A stretch of DNA of 42,874 nucleotides from Blautia luti (GCF_013304735.1 NZ_JAAITI010000029.1:1-42874), one strand, 5' to 3'; numbered from the stretch's first letter, positions 33,253 to 42,342 are shown. The notes: generated from the sequence alone by a model not told the origin. Made by a program: numbers and translations.

Positions 33253-33281
33253 TTGACATTCTATTTGTAACTTTGTACAAT
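33253..33281 (+). promoter_or_regulatory. Promoter of the sugar-utilisation operon
   Basis: -35 TTGACA (33253-33258), 17-base spacer, -10 TACAAT (33276-33281). A small dyad CGAT-ATTAA-ATCG (33297-33309) lies about 10 bases beyond the expected start point and could be an operator for the LacI protein encoded next; this is a weak candidate. Confidence 0.8.
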
Positions 33282-33379
33282 CAAAAATGTAGATAGCGAT
33301 ATTAAATCGTGCAAAATACTAAAAGAAATAAGGAATAAATCTCAAATAATAAGAAAAAATCACATAAGGAGATGAGACA

Positions 33380-34369
33380 ATGGCAGGTACAATCAGAAAG
33401 GTTGCACAAATGGCACATGTGTCTCCAGCAACTGTTTCAAGATATTTTTCAGGACAGAATGTAGTGAGTGATGAATTATCCAGAAGAATTGAGGAGGCAG
33501 CTAATACGGTTGGTTATGTGCCAAATCATCCAACACGTAAGTCAGATGGTGTGATCGTAGTTCTGATTCCTAATCTGGAATTTGGATATTTCAGTGAATC
33601 CATAAAGGAGATTATCCGGCAGATGCCAAAATACAAATGTAGAGTGATATTTCTTCCTACATTTCCGGGAGATGATAGTTATAAGAGTATCCTGAAGGAA
33701 TTGTATGTGATGGGAGTTATTTATCTGGAGGAGGAGATTGACCGTGAGGTGATACGATATATCCGGGCAAAGAATATCAAAGTGGTTATGCTGGGAGGCG
33801 CAGCTTTTGACAGCAGATGCGATATGGTACACATTAACGATATGATGGCTGCTTACGAGGGAATGAAATATCTTCTTGAAATGGGACACAGGGAGATACT
33901 GATTCTGACTGATCTTTCTACAAGCATCAGTTCAGGATTCCAGCGGTTAGTTGGCTGTAAGAAGGCAATGGAGGAATATGGACTTATGTTCAGTGATGAC
34001 ATGGCAGAATACGGTCAGCTTACCTTCGAAAAAGGCTATCGATCTATGAACAGTGCATTGCGAAAGAAAAAGAAGTTCACTGCAGTGTTTGCTTTTTCCG
34101 ATGAGACTGCGGTAGGAGCAATTACAGCGCTAAATGAACATGGTTTGAAGGTTCCGGAAGATGTATCCGTTTTGGGATTTGATGGATTAAGTATATCAGA
34201 GCGGGTGGTTCCTAAACTTACTACGATTTATCAGCCACTGGATAAGATGGTGGAATGGACTCTTGAGATTTTGTGTAACAAAAGTAGAAACAGAGAAGAA
34301 AATATAGAGTATACACTACCCTATAAATTATTGGAAAGAGGAACTGTACTCAGAAGGGAGGAAATATAA
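33380..34369 (+). CDS. LacI-family transcriptional regulator
   Basis: 329 residues, usual LacI length. The N-terminal helix-turn-helix (about 5-25: RKVAQMAHVSPATVSRYFSG) and hinge are followed by a periplasmic-binding-like sugar sensor (about 60-325), including VIYLEEEID, DMVHINDMMAAYEGMKYL and SVLGFDGLSISERVVPKLTT. AAGGAGATG precedes the ATG. It is the first gene of the operon and only 1 base separates its stop from the permease gene, so it very likely controls its own operon in response to the imported sugar. Confidence 0.93.
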   Translation: MAGTIRKVAQMAHVSPATVSRYFSGQNVVSDELSRRIEEAANTVGYVPNHPTRKSDGVIVVLIPNLEFGYFSESIKEIIRQMPKYKCRVIFLPTFPGDDSYKSILKELYVMGVIYLEEEIDREVIRYIRAKNIKVVMLGGAAFDSRCDMVHINDMMAAYEGMKYLLEMGHREILILTDLSTSISSGFQRLVGCKKAMEEYGLMFSDDMAEYGQLTFEKGYRSMNSALRKKKKFTAVFAFSDETAVGAITALNEHGLKVPEDVSVLGFDGLSISERVVPKLTTIYQPLDKMVEWTLEILCNKSRNREENIEYTLPYKLLERGTVLRREEI

Positions 34370-34370
34370 A

Positions 34371-35210
34371 ATGGGGGGGAAGAGCTTTAAAGATATTCTT
34401 TGGAAAATATTTAGATTTGTTTTCCTGGGATTTATGGCACTGATTTCAGTAGGACCATTAGTATGGATCGTGATGTCATCCTTTAAATCCAATAAGGAGA
34501 TCCTATCATCTGCATTTGCACTGCCTACATCATTAAGCTTTAATGGGTATAAGGCTGCATTGGATTTGGCTCCAATTTTTAAGTTTTATGGAAACAGTGT
34601 TGTGATTTCTTTCACAAGTACCCTGCTAAATATCCTGATTGTTTCCATGGCTGCCTATGTGTTGGCCAGATATACGTTTAAGGGAAGTACCTTTATCACA
34701 TTGCTTTTATCTGCGTCTCTTCTTGTACCTACTTCAGCACTTCTGATGCCAATCTATAAGATCATGATGGGAATCGGAATGTTTGATACAAGGTCAGGGC
34801 TTGTACTTGTGTATGCGGCACTGGGACTTCCTACTTCACTTTTCGTATTCAAAAGCTATTTTCAGGGCATCCCCAAGGAACTGGAAGAAGCTGCCTATAT
34901 TGACGGAGCCGGGTTTTATCGGACATTCTTTGTAATTGTATTTCCATTGGCTAAATCAGGACTTGCAACAGGGGCAATTTTACAGTTCCTGACGTCATGG
35001 AATGAGTTCATGTTCGGACTCGTTCTTACCAAAAGCACAGAAGTAAGGACCCTTCCTCTTGCTCTGAATTATTTTACATCTCAGTTTTCGTTTAACTATA
35101 CAGCGATGTTTGCGGCATTGACTATGGTAATTCTACCAAGTATCGTAATCTATGTATTGCTGCAGGAACAGGTTACTACCAGTATGGTAGCAGGATCTGT
35201 CAAAGGTTGA
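34371..35210 (+). CDS. Carbohydrate ABC transporter permease (MalG-type)
   Basis: 279 residues, six predicted transmembrane helices. The ABC-contact loop EEAAYIDGAGFYRTFFVIVF carries the EAA motif typical of the MalG/CUT1 class. AGGAGGAAATATAA precedes the ATG. Forms the channel with the MalF-type permease at 36604. No ATPase gene is in the operon, so a shared MsmX/UgpC-type ATPase from elsewhere is expected. Confidence 0.93.
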   Translation: MGGKSFKDILWKIFRFVFLGFMALISVGPLVWIVMSSFKSNKEILSSAFALPTSLSFNGYKAALDLAPIFKFYGNSVVISFTSTLLNILIVSMAAYVLARYTFKGSTFITLLLSASLLVPTSALLMPIYKIMMGIGMFDTRSGLVLVYAALGLPTSLFVFKSYFQGIPKELEEAAYIDGAGFYRTFFVIVFPLAKSGLATGAILQFLTSWNEFMFGLVLTKSTEVRTLPLALNYFTSQFSFNYTAMFAALTMVILPSIVIYVLLQEQVTTSMVAGSVKG

Positions 35211-35250
35211 AGATGAAAATTTATAAATTATATAAAAGGAGGCAATTAAT

Positions 35251-36513
35251 ATGAAAACAAAAAAGGTGATGGCCACAGTATTGTCAGCAGTGACAGCATT
35301 ATCCATGGCAGGAGGCATGGCCACAACAGTAAAAGCGGATGATGTGACAGAAATCACATTTCCTACATCCTGGGTTGGTGTCAGTGTTAATACAGAATGG
35401 TTCCAGGATCGTCTGGAAGCTTTTAATGAGGAGTACGGTGACAGTATCAAGGTCAATGTGGAAGAAATCGCAGGTGATCAGAACTATGTGGATAAGCTGA
35501 AAGTTCTGTATTCTTCCAATTCTCTTCCGGATACATTCAGTACAGGTGGATATAATCTGATTGATTCAATGAAGGATCAACTTGTCGACCTTACTGATTA
35601 TGTAGATGATGACTGGAAAAAACTTGCAACTGATGCATGCTGGGATGTAAACTCCCGCGATGGTAAGATTTATGGAATTCCTTATACCAGACAGGTAATA
35701 GGATACTTCTACAACAAAGATCTCTTTGCTCAGGCAGGAATTGAGAAACCGGCAAAGACATGGGACGAGTTCTTTGAGCAGTGTGACAAGCTTCTGGATG
35801 CAGGCATTACACCGCTTTCCATGGATACTGCAGATTCCGGTTGGGTAACTTCACTGATGCTTGGTGCTATGATTGGTGAGAGCGATGAGGGAGAACAGTT
35901 TATGAATACCATGCTCCCGACAGATTATAATACAAAAGAATTTATCGATGCAGCAACCAGGATTCAGACCATGTTTCAGAAATATACAACTCCGGATGCA
36001 GTTGGTGGAAAATATGAGAATGCTGCAAGCAACTTCTTTATGGGACAGACAGCTATCATTGCAAATGGTCCTTGGATGATTAGCGATTTCTATGATACTT
36101 CTATGGTTGAAGATGGATTTGCAGATAAAGTCGGTACTGCAATGTATCCTGGTGATGTTATGTATAACAGTGGAAAAATTGGCTTTAATGTTGCTTCCAA
36201 GGATGAGAAAACACTGGATGCAACTCTTACATTTGTAAAATTCCTCACAAATGAGGAGAGCCAGCTTAAAATGCTTGAAATTACAGGCGATATTCCGGCT
36301 ATGGAGGGTCTTACATCTGATAATGTAAAGCCACTTGTAAATGAAGTCATCGCAAACGGCGATAAAGCAGCGCACAGTATTAATGATTTCCAGAGCCTTT
36401 GGTATGCAAATGTAGTGGATGAGATCAGTATTCAGTATCCGCTTCTTGCGCAGGGTGAAATTACTCCGGAAGAGTTCGCACAGGCTCTTACAGACGCTGC
36501 ACAGAAAAACTGA
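35251..36513 (+). CDS. Sugar ABC transporter extracellular solute-binding protein
   Basis: 420 residues, family 1 solute-binding fold (two lobes), which captures the sugar for the MalFG-type permeases. N-terminal signal peptide MKTKKVMATVLSAVTALSMA with likely cleavage after VKA (about residue 29). There is no lipobox Cys, unusual for a Gram-positive binding protein, which is normally a lipoprotein. Family features: FNEEYGDSIKVNVEEIAGD, the YGIPYTRQVIGYFYNKDLFA segment, and TIFVKFLTNEESQ-like FVKFLTNEES near the C-terminus. AAAAGGAGGC precedes the ATG. It lies between the two permease genes rather than before them. Confidence 0.92.
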   Translation: MKTKKVMATVLSAVTALSMAGGMATTVKADDVTEITFPTSWVGVSVNTEWFQDRLEAFNEEYGDSIKVNVEEIAGDQNYVDKLKVLYSSNSLPDTFSTGGYNLIDSMKDQLVDLTDYVDDDWKKLATDACWDVNSRDGKIYGIPYTRQVIGYFYNKDLFAQAGIEKPAKTWDEFFEQCDKLLDAGITPLSMDTADSGWVTSLMLGAMIGESDEGEQFMNTMLPTDYNTKEFIDAATRIQTMFQKYTTPDAVGGKYENAASNFFMGQTAIIANGPWMISDFYDTSMVEDGFADKVGTAMYPGDVMYNSGKIGFNVASKDEKTLDATLTFVKFLTNEESQLKMLEITGDIPAMEGLTSDNVKPLVNEVIANGDKAAHSINDFQSLWYANVVDEISIQYPLLAQGEITPEEFAQALTDAAQKN

Positions 36514-36526
36514 TAATTATATGATT

Positions 36527-36569
36527 TCCGCGGCTTCGGCAGGACATACCTTCTTCTGAAGTCGCCGGA
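36527..36569 (+). terminator. Hairpin after the binding-protein gene
   Basis: TCCG-C-GGCTTC and GAAGTC-GCCGGA pair with a small bulge around a ~17-base loop. There is no T-run. Hairpins after binding-protein genes commonly stabilise that part of the mRNA and raise its protein over the permeases; that role is inferred. Confidence 0.5.
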
Positions 36570-36603
36570 GGCTAAGAACAGACTGAAACAGGAGAGATGA
36601 GAA

Positions 36604-37476
36604 ATGAAAGTTAAAAAATGGAAACTGGCAAGCTTTCTTTTGCCGTGTCTGCTCCTTTTTGCATTGATTTACCTGGCTCCGATGTGTATGGTGTTTGGAA
36701 GTTCATTTTTTGAATGGAAAGCAGGCGGTGTATTTAAATTTATTGGACTGGATAATTATATCAATGCTTTCCGGAACGACGCACGAATGCTTACAGCACT
36801 GAAGAATACGGGAATCTGGGTTGTGCTTCAGTCTGTTGTGCATGTGATGCTAGGAACTGTGATCGCGTTTATGCTTTCAAAAAGAAAAAAAGGTTGGAAA
36901 GTCCTCAGAACTATCTATATGATCCCGAATGTGGTATCTGCAGCGGCACTGGCTGTTATTTTCCTGAATGTATTTAATGCGCAGTATGGTATTATCAATT
37001 CTTTTGTAAAAACAGTAACCGGGAAACCATTTATGAAAAACTGGTTCTTTGATCAGAACAGTGCCTTTATCACAGTTACATGGAGCTGGCTTCTGTATAC
37101 AGGAATGATCATCATTCTTGTGCTTGCAGGTGTTCTGTCCATTCCCGAGGATGTTGTGGAAGCGGCCAAGATCGATGGTGCTACAGACATGCAGATCAAT
37201 ATGAAGATTCGTCTCCCACTGATCCGTACTATTATTGGAACCTGTGAGATTCTGGCGGCAACCAGTATGCTGAGAGAATTTGAACTCATTTATCTGACAA
37301 CCAACGGAGGGCCGGGAGATACAACACTGAATCTTCCACTATACCTGTACAAAACATCTATGACAGATAATAATTATGGTTATGCCAACATGATGGGAGT
37401 AATTCTTATTATTGCAGGGGTAATTGTAGTAAGTGCCATTAATCGGTTGTTTAAGATGAATGAGGCAGACTACTAA
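36604..37476 (+). CDS. Carbohydrate ABC transporter permease (MalF-type)
   Basis: 290 residues, six transmembrane helices, first at about 10-30. The loop VVEAAKIDGATDMQINMKIR carries the EAA motif contacting the ATPase. FELIYLTTNGGPGDTTLNLP is typical of the CUT1 permease family. ACAGGAGAG precedes the ATG. Partner of the MalG-type permease at 34371. Confidence 0.93.
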   Translation: MKVKKWKLASFLLPCLLLFALIYLAPMCMVFGSSFFEWKAGGVFKFIGLDNYINAFRNDARMLTALKNTGIWVVLQSVVHVMLGTVIAFMLSKRKKGWKVLRTIYMIPNVVSAAALAVIFLNVFNAQYGIINSFVKTVTGKPFMKNWFFDQNSAFITVTWSWLLYTGMIIILVLAGVLSIPEDVVEAAKIDGATDMQINMKIRLPLIRTIIGTCEILAATSMLREFELIYLTTNGGPGDTTLNLPLYLYKTSMTDNNYGYANMMGVILIIAGVIVVSAINRLFKMNEADY

Positions 37477-37502
37477 AAAGACAGAAAGAGGAGGAATTAC
37501 AG

Positions 37503-38870
37503 ATGAAAATAGCAGTAATCGGCGGTGGTGGAGTACGTTCCATGTTTTTGGCAAAAAGCCTTGCTCAGAGCAGTTTGGAATTGGGGATCAACCAAGTGAT
37601 TTTTATGGATAATGATCCAAAGAAGCTTAATATCTATGGTAAAATGGCACAGCAGGTTGCAAAACGTCTGCAGCCAGACTTGCAGCTGGAACTTACCGGC
37701 GACCCTGTAGAAGCCATTAAAGATGCAGATTATATCATAACAACGATTCGTGTTGGAGAGGATGATATGCGTATCCAGGATGAACGAGTAGCTCTGAATC
37801 TGGGGGTTCTGGGGCAGGAAACTACCGGTGCGGCAGGGTTTTCTTTTGCTATGCGTTCTGTGCCGGCTCTGGTAAAATATTGTGAGCTTGCAAAAAAATA
37901 CGCTTCTCCGGATGTAAAGATCTTTAACTTTACCAACCCAGCGGGAGTAGTATCTCAGACTCTGCGTGATATGGGATATGATTTTACCTATGGTATCTGC
38001 GATGCTCCAAGTAGTCTTCTCCATTCCTTTGCAAAAATGTATAAGGTTCCGCAAAATTCTGTGACGGGAGACTGCTATGGATTGAATCATCTTTCTTTTT
38101 TTGACAGTATTAAGCTGGATGGAAAAGAGATTTTGCCGGAGCTTTTAAAAGATGAAAGATTGTATACGGATACAGATATGCGTTTCTTTAAAAAAGATCT
38201 GGTAGAGCATATGGGATGTATTCTTAATGAATATTTGTATTATTTTTATTACAGAGAAGAAGCAGTTCAGCATATTTTGGATGCGGGTATCACCAGGGGA
38301 GAAGTGATCCGTGATGTGAATATCCATATGACGGAGGAACTGTCACACATGGATGTCGAAAATGATTTTGAAAACTGCCTGAAGGTTTATGATAAGTGGT
38401 ATGGCAAACGTGAAGATGCTTATATGGCAAATGAGACCGGCGTATCCAGAGCAAAAGAACCCTATCATTTTGATATTTATGCAAAGGATGATGGAGGCTA
38501 TGCAGGTGTTGCCCTGAAATATATCCGTTCCAAATTAAGTGGAAAAGACAGTGAGATGATCCTTTGTGTACCGAATAACGGAGCAATTCCGGGACTCCTT
38601 AATACAGACATTGTGGAAGTTACATGTGATCTTAAAGATGGTGAGATGATTCCGCATAAAGTCCCAAATCCCGGGGAATTGCAGATGGAACTTATTCGCA
38701 GGGTGAAGATTTACGAAAGGCTGGCTTCTGAAGCAATCCGTACAAGAAGCATTAGTAAAGCAATTGACTGCCTTATGGTGCATCCTCTTGTCAATTCCTA
38801 CTCACTGGCCAAGAAACTGGTGGAAACATATTTAGCCACAAATAAAGACTATATGGAGGAATGGAACTGA
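37503..38870 (+). CDS. Glycoside hydrolase family 4 (6-phospho-glucosidase-like)
   Basis: 455 residues. GH4 enzymes use NAD+ and a divalent metal in an oxidation-elimination mechanism. The NAD-binding loop VIGGGGVRS (5-13), the conserved NFTNP (142-146), Cys166 in GICDAP, and NHL (195-197) are visible. From memory, the four residues at the Cys motif separate subgroups (CDMP for 6-phospho-alpha-glucosidases, CNVP for 6-phospho-beta-glucosidases, CHSV for alpha-galactosidases); here it is CDAP, nearest the first but not identical. GGAGGAATTACAG precedes the ATG. Co-transcribed with an ABC transporter and, one base further on, a PfkB kinase, not with a PTS. Substrate open. Confidence 0.88.
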   Translation: MKIAVIGGGGVRSMFLAKSLAQSSLELGINQVIFMDNDPKKLNIYGKMAQQVAKRLQPDLQLELTGDPVEAIKDADYIITTIRVGEDDMRIQDERVALNLGVLGQETTGAAGFSFAMRSVPALVKYCELAKKYASPDVKIFNFTNPAGVVSQTLRDMGYDFTYGICDAPSSLLHSFAKMYKVPQNSVTGDCYGLNHLSFFDSIKLDGKEILPELLKDERLYTDTDMRFFKKDLVEHMGCILNEYLYYFYYREEAVQHILDAGITRGEVIRDVNIHMTEELSHMDVENDFENCLKVYDKWYGKREDAYMANETGVSRAKEPYHFDIYAKDDGGYAGVALKYIRSKLSGKDSEMILCVPNNGAIPGLLNTDIVEVTCDLKDGEMIPHKVPNPGELQMELIRRVKIYERLASEAIRTRSISKAIDCLMVHPLVNSYSLAKKLVETYLATNKDYMEEWN

Positions 38871-38871
38871 T

Positions 38872-39783
38872 ATGAGTTTTGTAGGTGGCGTAGGCTATTC
38901 CAATATTGATCTGATCTATTCTGGTCTTGATAGACTGCCTGATAAGGGAGAGGAGATTTTCGCCAGAGGATTTTCCATGCAGTTTGGTGGTGGGATTCCG
39001 GCTACCATGATCAATCTTTCAAGGCTTGGAGTTGAGTCCAGAATTATTACTTTTGCAGGGCATGATCTTTTTTCGGAATTTGTGAAAAAAACACTGAATA
39101 GCTATCCGGTAAAAACTGTGAATCTTTATAAAGGAAACAAGATGCCGGTGGTGCTGTCTTCCACCTTGCTATATTGTGGTGACAGAAGTTTTATTTCATA
39201 TACAGACGGAATGGATCTTAATGATGCTGTTATGGATGAAGTTTATGAAAATCTGAAAGGTGCATATGTGGTAGATATGCATGTTGGATTTTTAGATGTG
39301 TATAAAAGACTGAAAAAAGATGGTTGTATCCAGATTTTTGATACGGGATGGGAAGATGATCTGACATTGGAAAAATACAAGGATTATCTGGAAATTGCAG
39401 ATTATTATATTCCCAACCAGAAAGAGGCCATGAAGATTACAGGAACGTCCAGTGTGGAAGAGGCTGCTGACATTCTGTCGGAATTTTTTTCTGACGTGAC
39501 GATCAAAATGGACAAGGAAGGGTGCCTGCTTAAAAATAAGGATGGAATAAAAATCATATCTTCTGTACAAAATGTAAAAGCTATTGATGCAACAGGAGCA
39601 GGAGATGCATTTATGAGTGGCTTTATTTATGGACTTTATCATCATTATCCAATTGAACAGTGCATTAAGTTTGGAAATGTAACAGGAAGTGCGTGTGTTC
39701 AGGGAATGGGCTGTATCAGCAATTTTGTCAATGAAGAACAGCTCTTGGAAATTGCGGGAACGCTAGAAGTCAGAGACCTTTGA
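38872..39783 (+). CDS. PfkB-family carbohydrate kinase
   Basis: 303 residues, ribokinase fold. Signature 1-like FSMQFGGGIPATMINLSRLG (about 35-54) and signature 2 DATGAGDAFMSGFIYGL (about 239-255, catalytic Asp and anion hole) are intact. It phosphorylates a sugar with ATP; the sugar is not identifiable. The ATG follows the GH4 stop after one base, with ATGGAGGAATGG as ribosome binding site. Last gene of the operon; a terminator follows. In context it may phosphorylate either the imported glycoside before GH4 acts or the released sugar. Confidence 0.9.
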   Translation: MSFVGGVGYSNIDLIYSGLDRLPDKGEEIFARGFSMQFGGGIPATMINLSRLGVESRIITFAGHDLFSEFVKKTLNSYPVKTVNLYKGNKMPVVLSSTLLYCGDRSFISYTDGMDLNDAVMDEVYENLKGAYVVDMHVGFLDVYKRLKKDGCIQIFDTGWEDDLTLEKYKDYLEIADYYIPNQKEAMKITGTSSVEEAADILSEFFSDVTIKMDKEGCLLKNKDGIKIISSVQNVKAIDATGAGDAFMSGFIYGLYHHYPIEQCIKFGNVTGSACVQGMGCISNFVNEEQLLEIAGTLEVRDL

Positions 39784-39821
39784 AGAGGTGGAAAAAATTT
39801 ATAATCTGTAACTGAAAAAGG

Positions 39822-39860
39822 TGTCTCTTATTTGTATATCAGGTAAGAGACATTTTTTTT
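39822..39860 (+). terminator. Terminator of the sugar operon
   Basis: TGTCTCTTA (39822-39830) pairs with TAAGAGACA (39844-39852), followed by eight T. Confidence 0.9.
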
Positions 39861-39921
39861 ATGCAAACATATACTAGCAGAGAACCAGTGTGCTTTCAGG
39901 CACAAAAAGGAGCCTCTGTTT

Positions 39922-41196
39922 ATGAAAAATCATTCTTATATTTCCATGCAGCAGGATATGCCGGATCAGGGACAGCTGCAGGTGACGGTGCTGGACAGTG
40001 CCAGTAACCGTCCTGTGGAAAATGCTACAGTGCGGATCTCGTACACAGGAGTCCCGGATAATGTGATCGAAGAAATCCGTACGGATTCCTCCGGAAAAAC
40101 GCCTATGCTGGAGCTGGTAGCTCCTCCACTGGAATACAGCATGAAACCGGTGGAGCAGCAGCCTTATGCAGAATATACAGTTCGGATCAGTGCAGAAGGT
40201 TTTACACCAAAAGAAGTTGCCGGGACAGAAGTTCTTCCCCATTCCATTGCCAGGCAGGGAGCATCCCTTAGCAGACAGCAGGGTAGTGGAGAGGACTATC
40301 AGCGGATCGTCATCGGACCCCATACGCTTTTTGGGGAATATCCTCCCAAAAATCCGGAAGCAGAGATCAAGCCGATAAATGAAACCGGAGAGATCGTATT
40401 AAACAAAGTGGTGATCCCGGAGTATATCGTAGTCCACGACGGGCCAATAGGGGATACCTCTGCACAGGATTATTATGTAAGATATAAGGATTATATCAAA
40501 AACGTGGCCAGCAGTGAGATCTACGCAACTTGGCCGGAGGACACGATACGTGCCAATGTTCTGGCAATCATGTCGTTTACTCTGAACAGAGTTTATACAG
40601 AGTGGTACCGGAACAAAGGTTATGATTACACTATCACCTCCTCAACCGCATACGACCACAAATGGATCAACGGCCGGAATATTTTTGAGAGCATTGACCG
40701 GATCGTAGATGAACTTTTTGAAAATTATCTTTCCAGACCGGATGTGCGGCAGCCGATCCTGACCCAGTACTGTGACGGGCGGCAGGTGCAATGCAGGGAT
40801 CGGGGATGGATGACCCAGTGGGGAAGCAAGGCACTGGGGGACCAGGGATATTCCGCGATTGAGATTTTGCGGAGTTTCTATGGAAACGATATGTATATCA
40901 ATGTGGCGGAAGCGGTTTCCGGGATTCCTGCATCCTGGCCGGGATATGACCTGACTATCGGTGTCACCGGAGAAAAAGTGCAGCAGATCCAGGAACAGCT
41001 CAATGCCATAGCAAAGGCCTATCCCGCCATTCCGACAGTAACAGTGGACGGTATTTATGGCCCTGCCACTGCGGCATCTGTAAAAAAATTTCAGAATGTA
41101 TTCGGACTTCCCACATCCGGAGTGGTGGATTATCCGACCTGGTATAAGATCCAGGAAATCTATGTAGCAGTGACCAGGATCGCGGAACTGCGCTAG
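39922..41196 (+). CDS. SpoIID-like / peptidoglycan-binding protein
   Basis: 424 residues, no signal peptide. Residues about 18-110 look like a carboxypeptidase-regulatory-type beta domain (GQLQVTVLDSASNRPVENAT). Residues about 185-330 resemble the SpoIID/amidase-enhancer domain (YKDYIKNVASSEIYATWPED, then RANVLAIMSFTLNRVYTEWY). Residues about 355-415 are a peptidoglycan-binding type 1 domain (VDGIYGPATAASVKKFQNVF). The domain set suggests a role in spore or cell-wall remodelling, perhaps in the mother cell during sporulation since no export signal is seen; this is inference. AAAAAGGAGCC precedes the ATG. Single gene between two terminated units. Confidence 0.75.
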   Translation: MKNHSYISMQQDMPDQGQLQVTVLDSASNRPVENATVRISYTGVPDNVIEEIRTDSSGKTPMLELVAPPLEYSMKPVEQQPYAEYTVRISAEGFTPKEVAGTEVLPHSIARQGASLSRQQGSGEDYQRIVIGPHTLFGEYPPKNPEAEIKPINETGEIVLNKVVIPEYIVVHDGPIGDTSAQDYYVRYKDYIKNVASSEIYATWPEDTIRANVLAIMSFTLNRVYTEWYRNKGYDYTITSSTAYDHKWINGRNIFESIDRIVDELFENYLSRPDVRQPILTQYCDGRQVQCRDRGWMTQWGSKALGDQGYSAIEILRSFYGNDMYINVAEAVSGIPASWPGYDLTIGVTGEKVQQIQEQLNAIAKAYPAIPTVTVDGIYGPATAASVKKFQNVFGLPTSGVVDYPTWYKIQEIYVAVTRIAELR

Positions 41197-41211
41197 GTTG
41201 GAAAAAAGTGT

Positions 41212-41240
41212 TTGACGTTCCGGAATAAACCAAGTATAAT
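41212..41240 (+). promoter_or_regulatory. Strong promoter of the FUSC-family gene
   Basis: -35 TTGACG (41212-41217), 17-base spacer, consensus -10 TATAAT (41235-41240). The start codon is 43 bases beyond. Confidence 0.88.
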
Positions 41241-41283
41241 GGCTGTTTGTATCTTTAAACGTATTGCAAAAGGAGCGATGAGA

Positions 41284-42342
41284 ATGACATTTTATCAGGA
41301 ACTGCAGTTAAGCTCAACCGGATCAAAACAGCTGATTCGAAATACCACAGACAAAAAGGAAAAGCGAAGACATATTCTGATCTATAATTTTAAAGTATAT
41401 CTTGTCATGGCATTTTGTGTGGCAGTTGTGACATTGTACAGTAAGATAACCGGTAATGACAACAGCGTTGTAGGAGTAACCGTACTTCTGGCCGTGCTGG
41501 TTTTAAGACAGGCGGATTTCGGGATCCGGACCACACACGGCCTGCTGTCCATTGCCGGGATCTTCAGCATTTTGATTATAGGACCGAGGCTGTCCAACAT
41601 GGTTTCACCGGTGCCGGCATTTTTTGTAAATGCCGTAAGCATTCTTTTACTGATGATTTTGGGATGCCACAATGTGATCATGTATAACCATTCTACATTT
41701 GTCCTGGGATATCTGCTTCTGATGGGATACGACGTAACTGGAAAGGCGTATGTGCTCCGCGTGGAGGGACTTCTGGTGGGAATGATTCTCTGCATGGTGA
41801 TCTTTTACAAGAATCAGAAAAACCGTCCATACCGAAGAACATTTCTGGATCTGTTCCGGGAATTTGACCTGCATTCTGCAAGAGGCAGATGGTACCTGCG
41901 ACTGACACTGATCGTTTCCAGCGCCATGCTGATCATGTCACTCCTGGGACTTCCAAGAGCAATGTGGGCCGGAATCGCCTGCATGTCTGTGTGCCTGCCG
42001 TTTACCGAGGACTGTAAAGGCAGAGCCGGAAAAAGAGGCATGTTCAACATTGTGGGATGTCTGCTGTTTGTGGTACTTTATCTGGTGCTTCCAAAGTCCA
42101 TGTATCCTTACATCGGAATGATCGGAGGAATTGGTGTTGGATATTCTGCAGGCTATGCGTGGCAGACAGCATTTAATACATTTGGAGCGCTGTCCATCGC
42201 ATCAGGACTGTTTGGAATGCCGGCAGCAGTGCTGCTCCGTATCGGAGCCAATGTGTTCGGGGCGGTTTATACCATGGTTTTAAATACGCTTGGAGATAAA
42301 CTGGTACAGTATATGTGGGTACGGAAAAAGGCGGAAATCTGA
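41284..42342 (+). CDS. FUSC-family integral membrane protein
   Basis: 352 residues. The ATG at 41284 is 8 bases after AGGAG (41271-41275); another ATG at 41278 is too close to it. A short basic N-terminus precedes about ten hydrophobic segments in two blocks (about 37-170 and 205-335) around a charged cytoplasmic stretch near 175-205. The pattern and segments such as GLPRAMWAGIACMSVCLPF match the FUSC (fusaric acid/aromatic acid exporter-like) family. No large cytoplasmic C-terminal domain is present, unlike YccS/AaeB-type members. Monocistronic with own promoter and terminator. Substrate unknown. Confidence 0.75.
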   Translation: MTFYQELQLSSTGSKQLIRNTTDKKEKRRHILIYNFKVYLVMAFCVAVVTLYSKITGNDNSVVGVTVLLAVLVLRQADFGIRTTHGLLSIAGIFSILIIGPRLSNMVSPVPAFFVNAVSILLLMILGCHNVIMYNHSTFVLGYLLLMGYDVTGKAYVLRVEGLLVGMILCMVIFYKNQKNRPYRRTFLDLFREFDLHSARGRWYLRLTLIVSSAMLIMSLLGLPRAMWAGIACMSVCLPFTEDCKGRAGKRGMFNIVGCLLFVVLYLVLPKSMYPYIGMIGGIGVGYSAGYAWQTAFNTFGALSIASGLFGMPAAVLLRIGANVFGAVYTMVLNTLGDKLVQYMWVRKKAEI

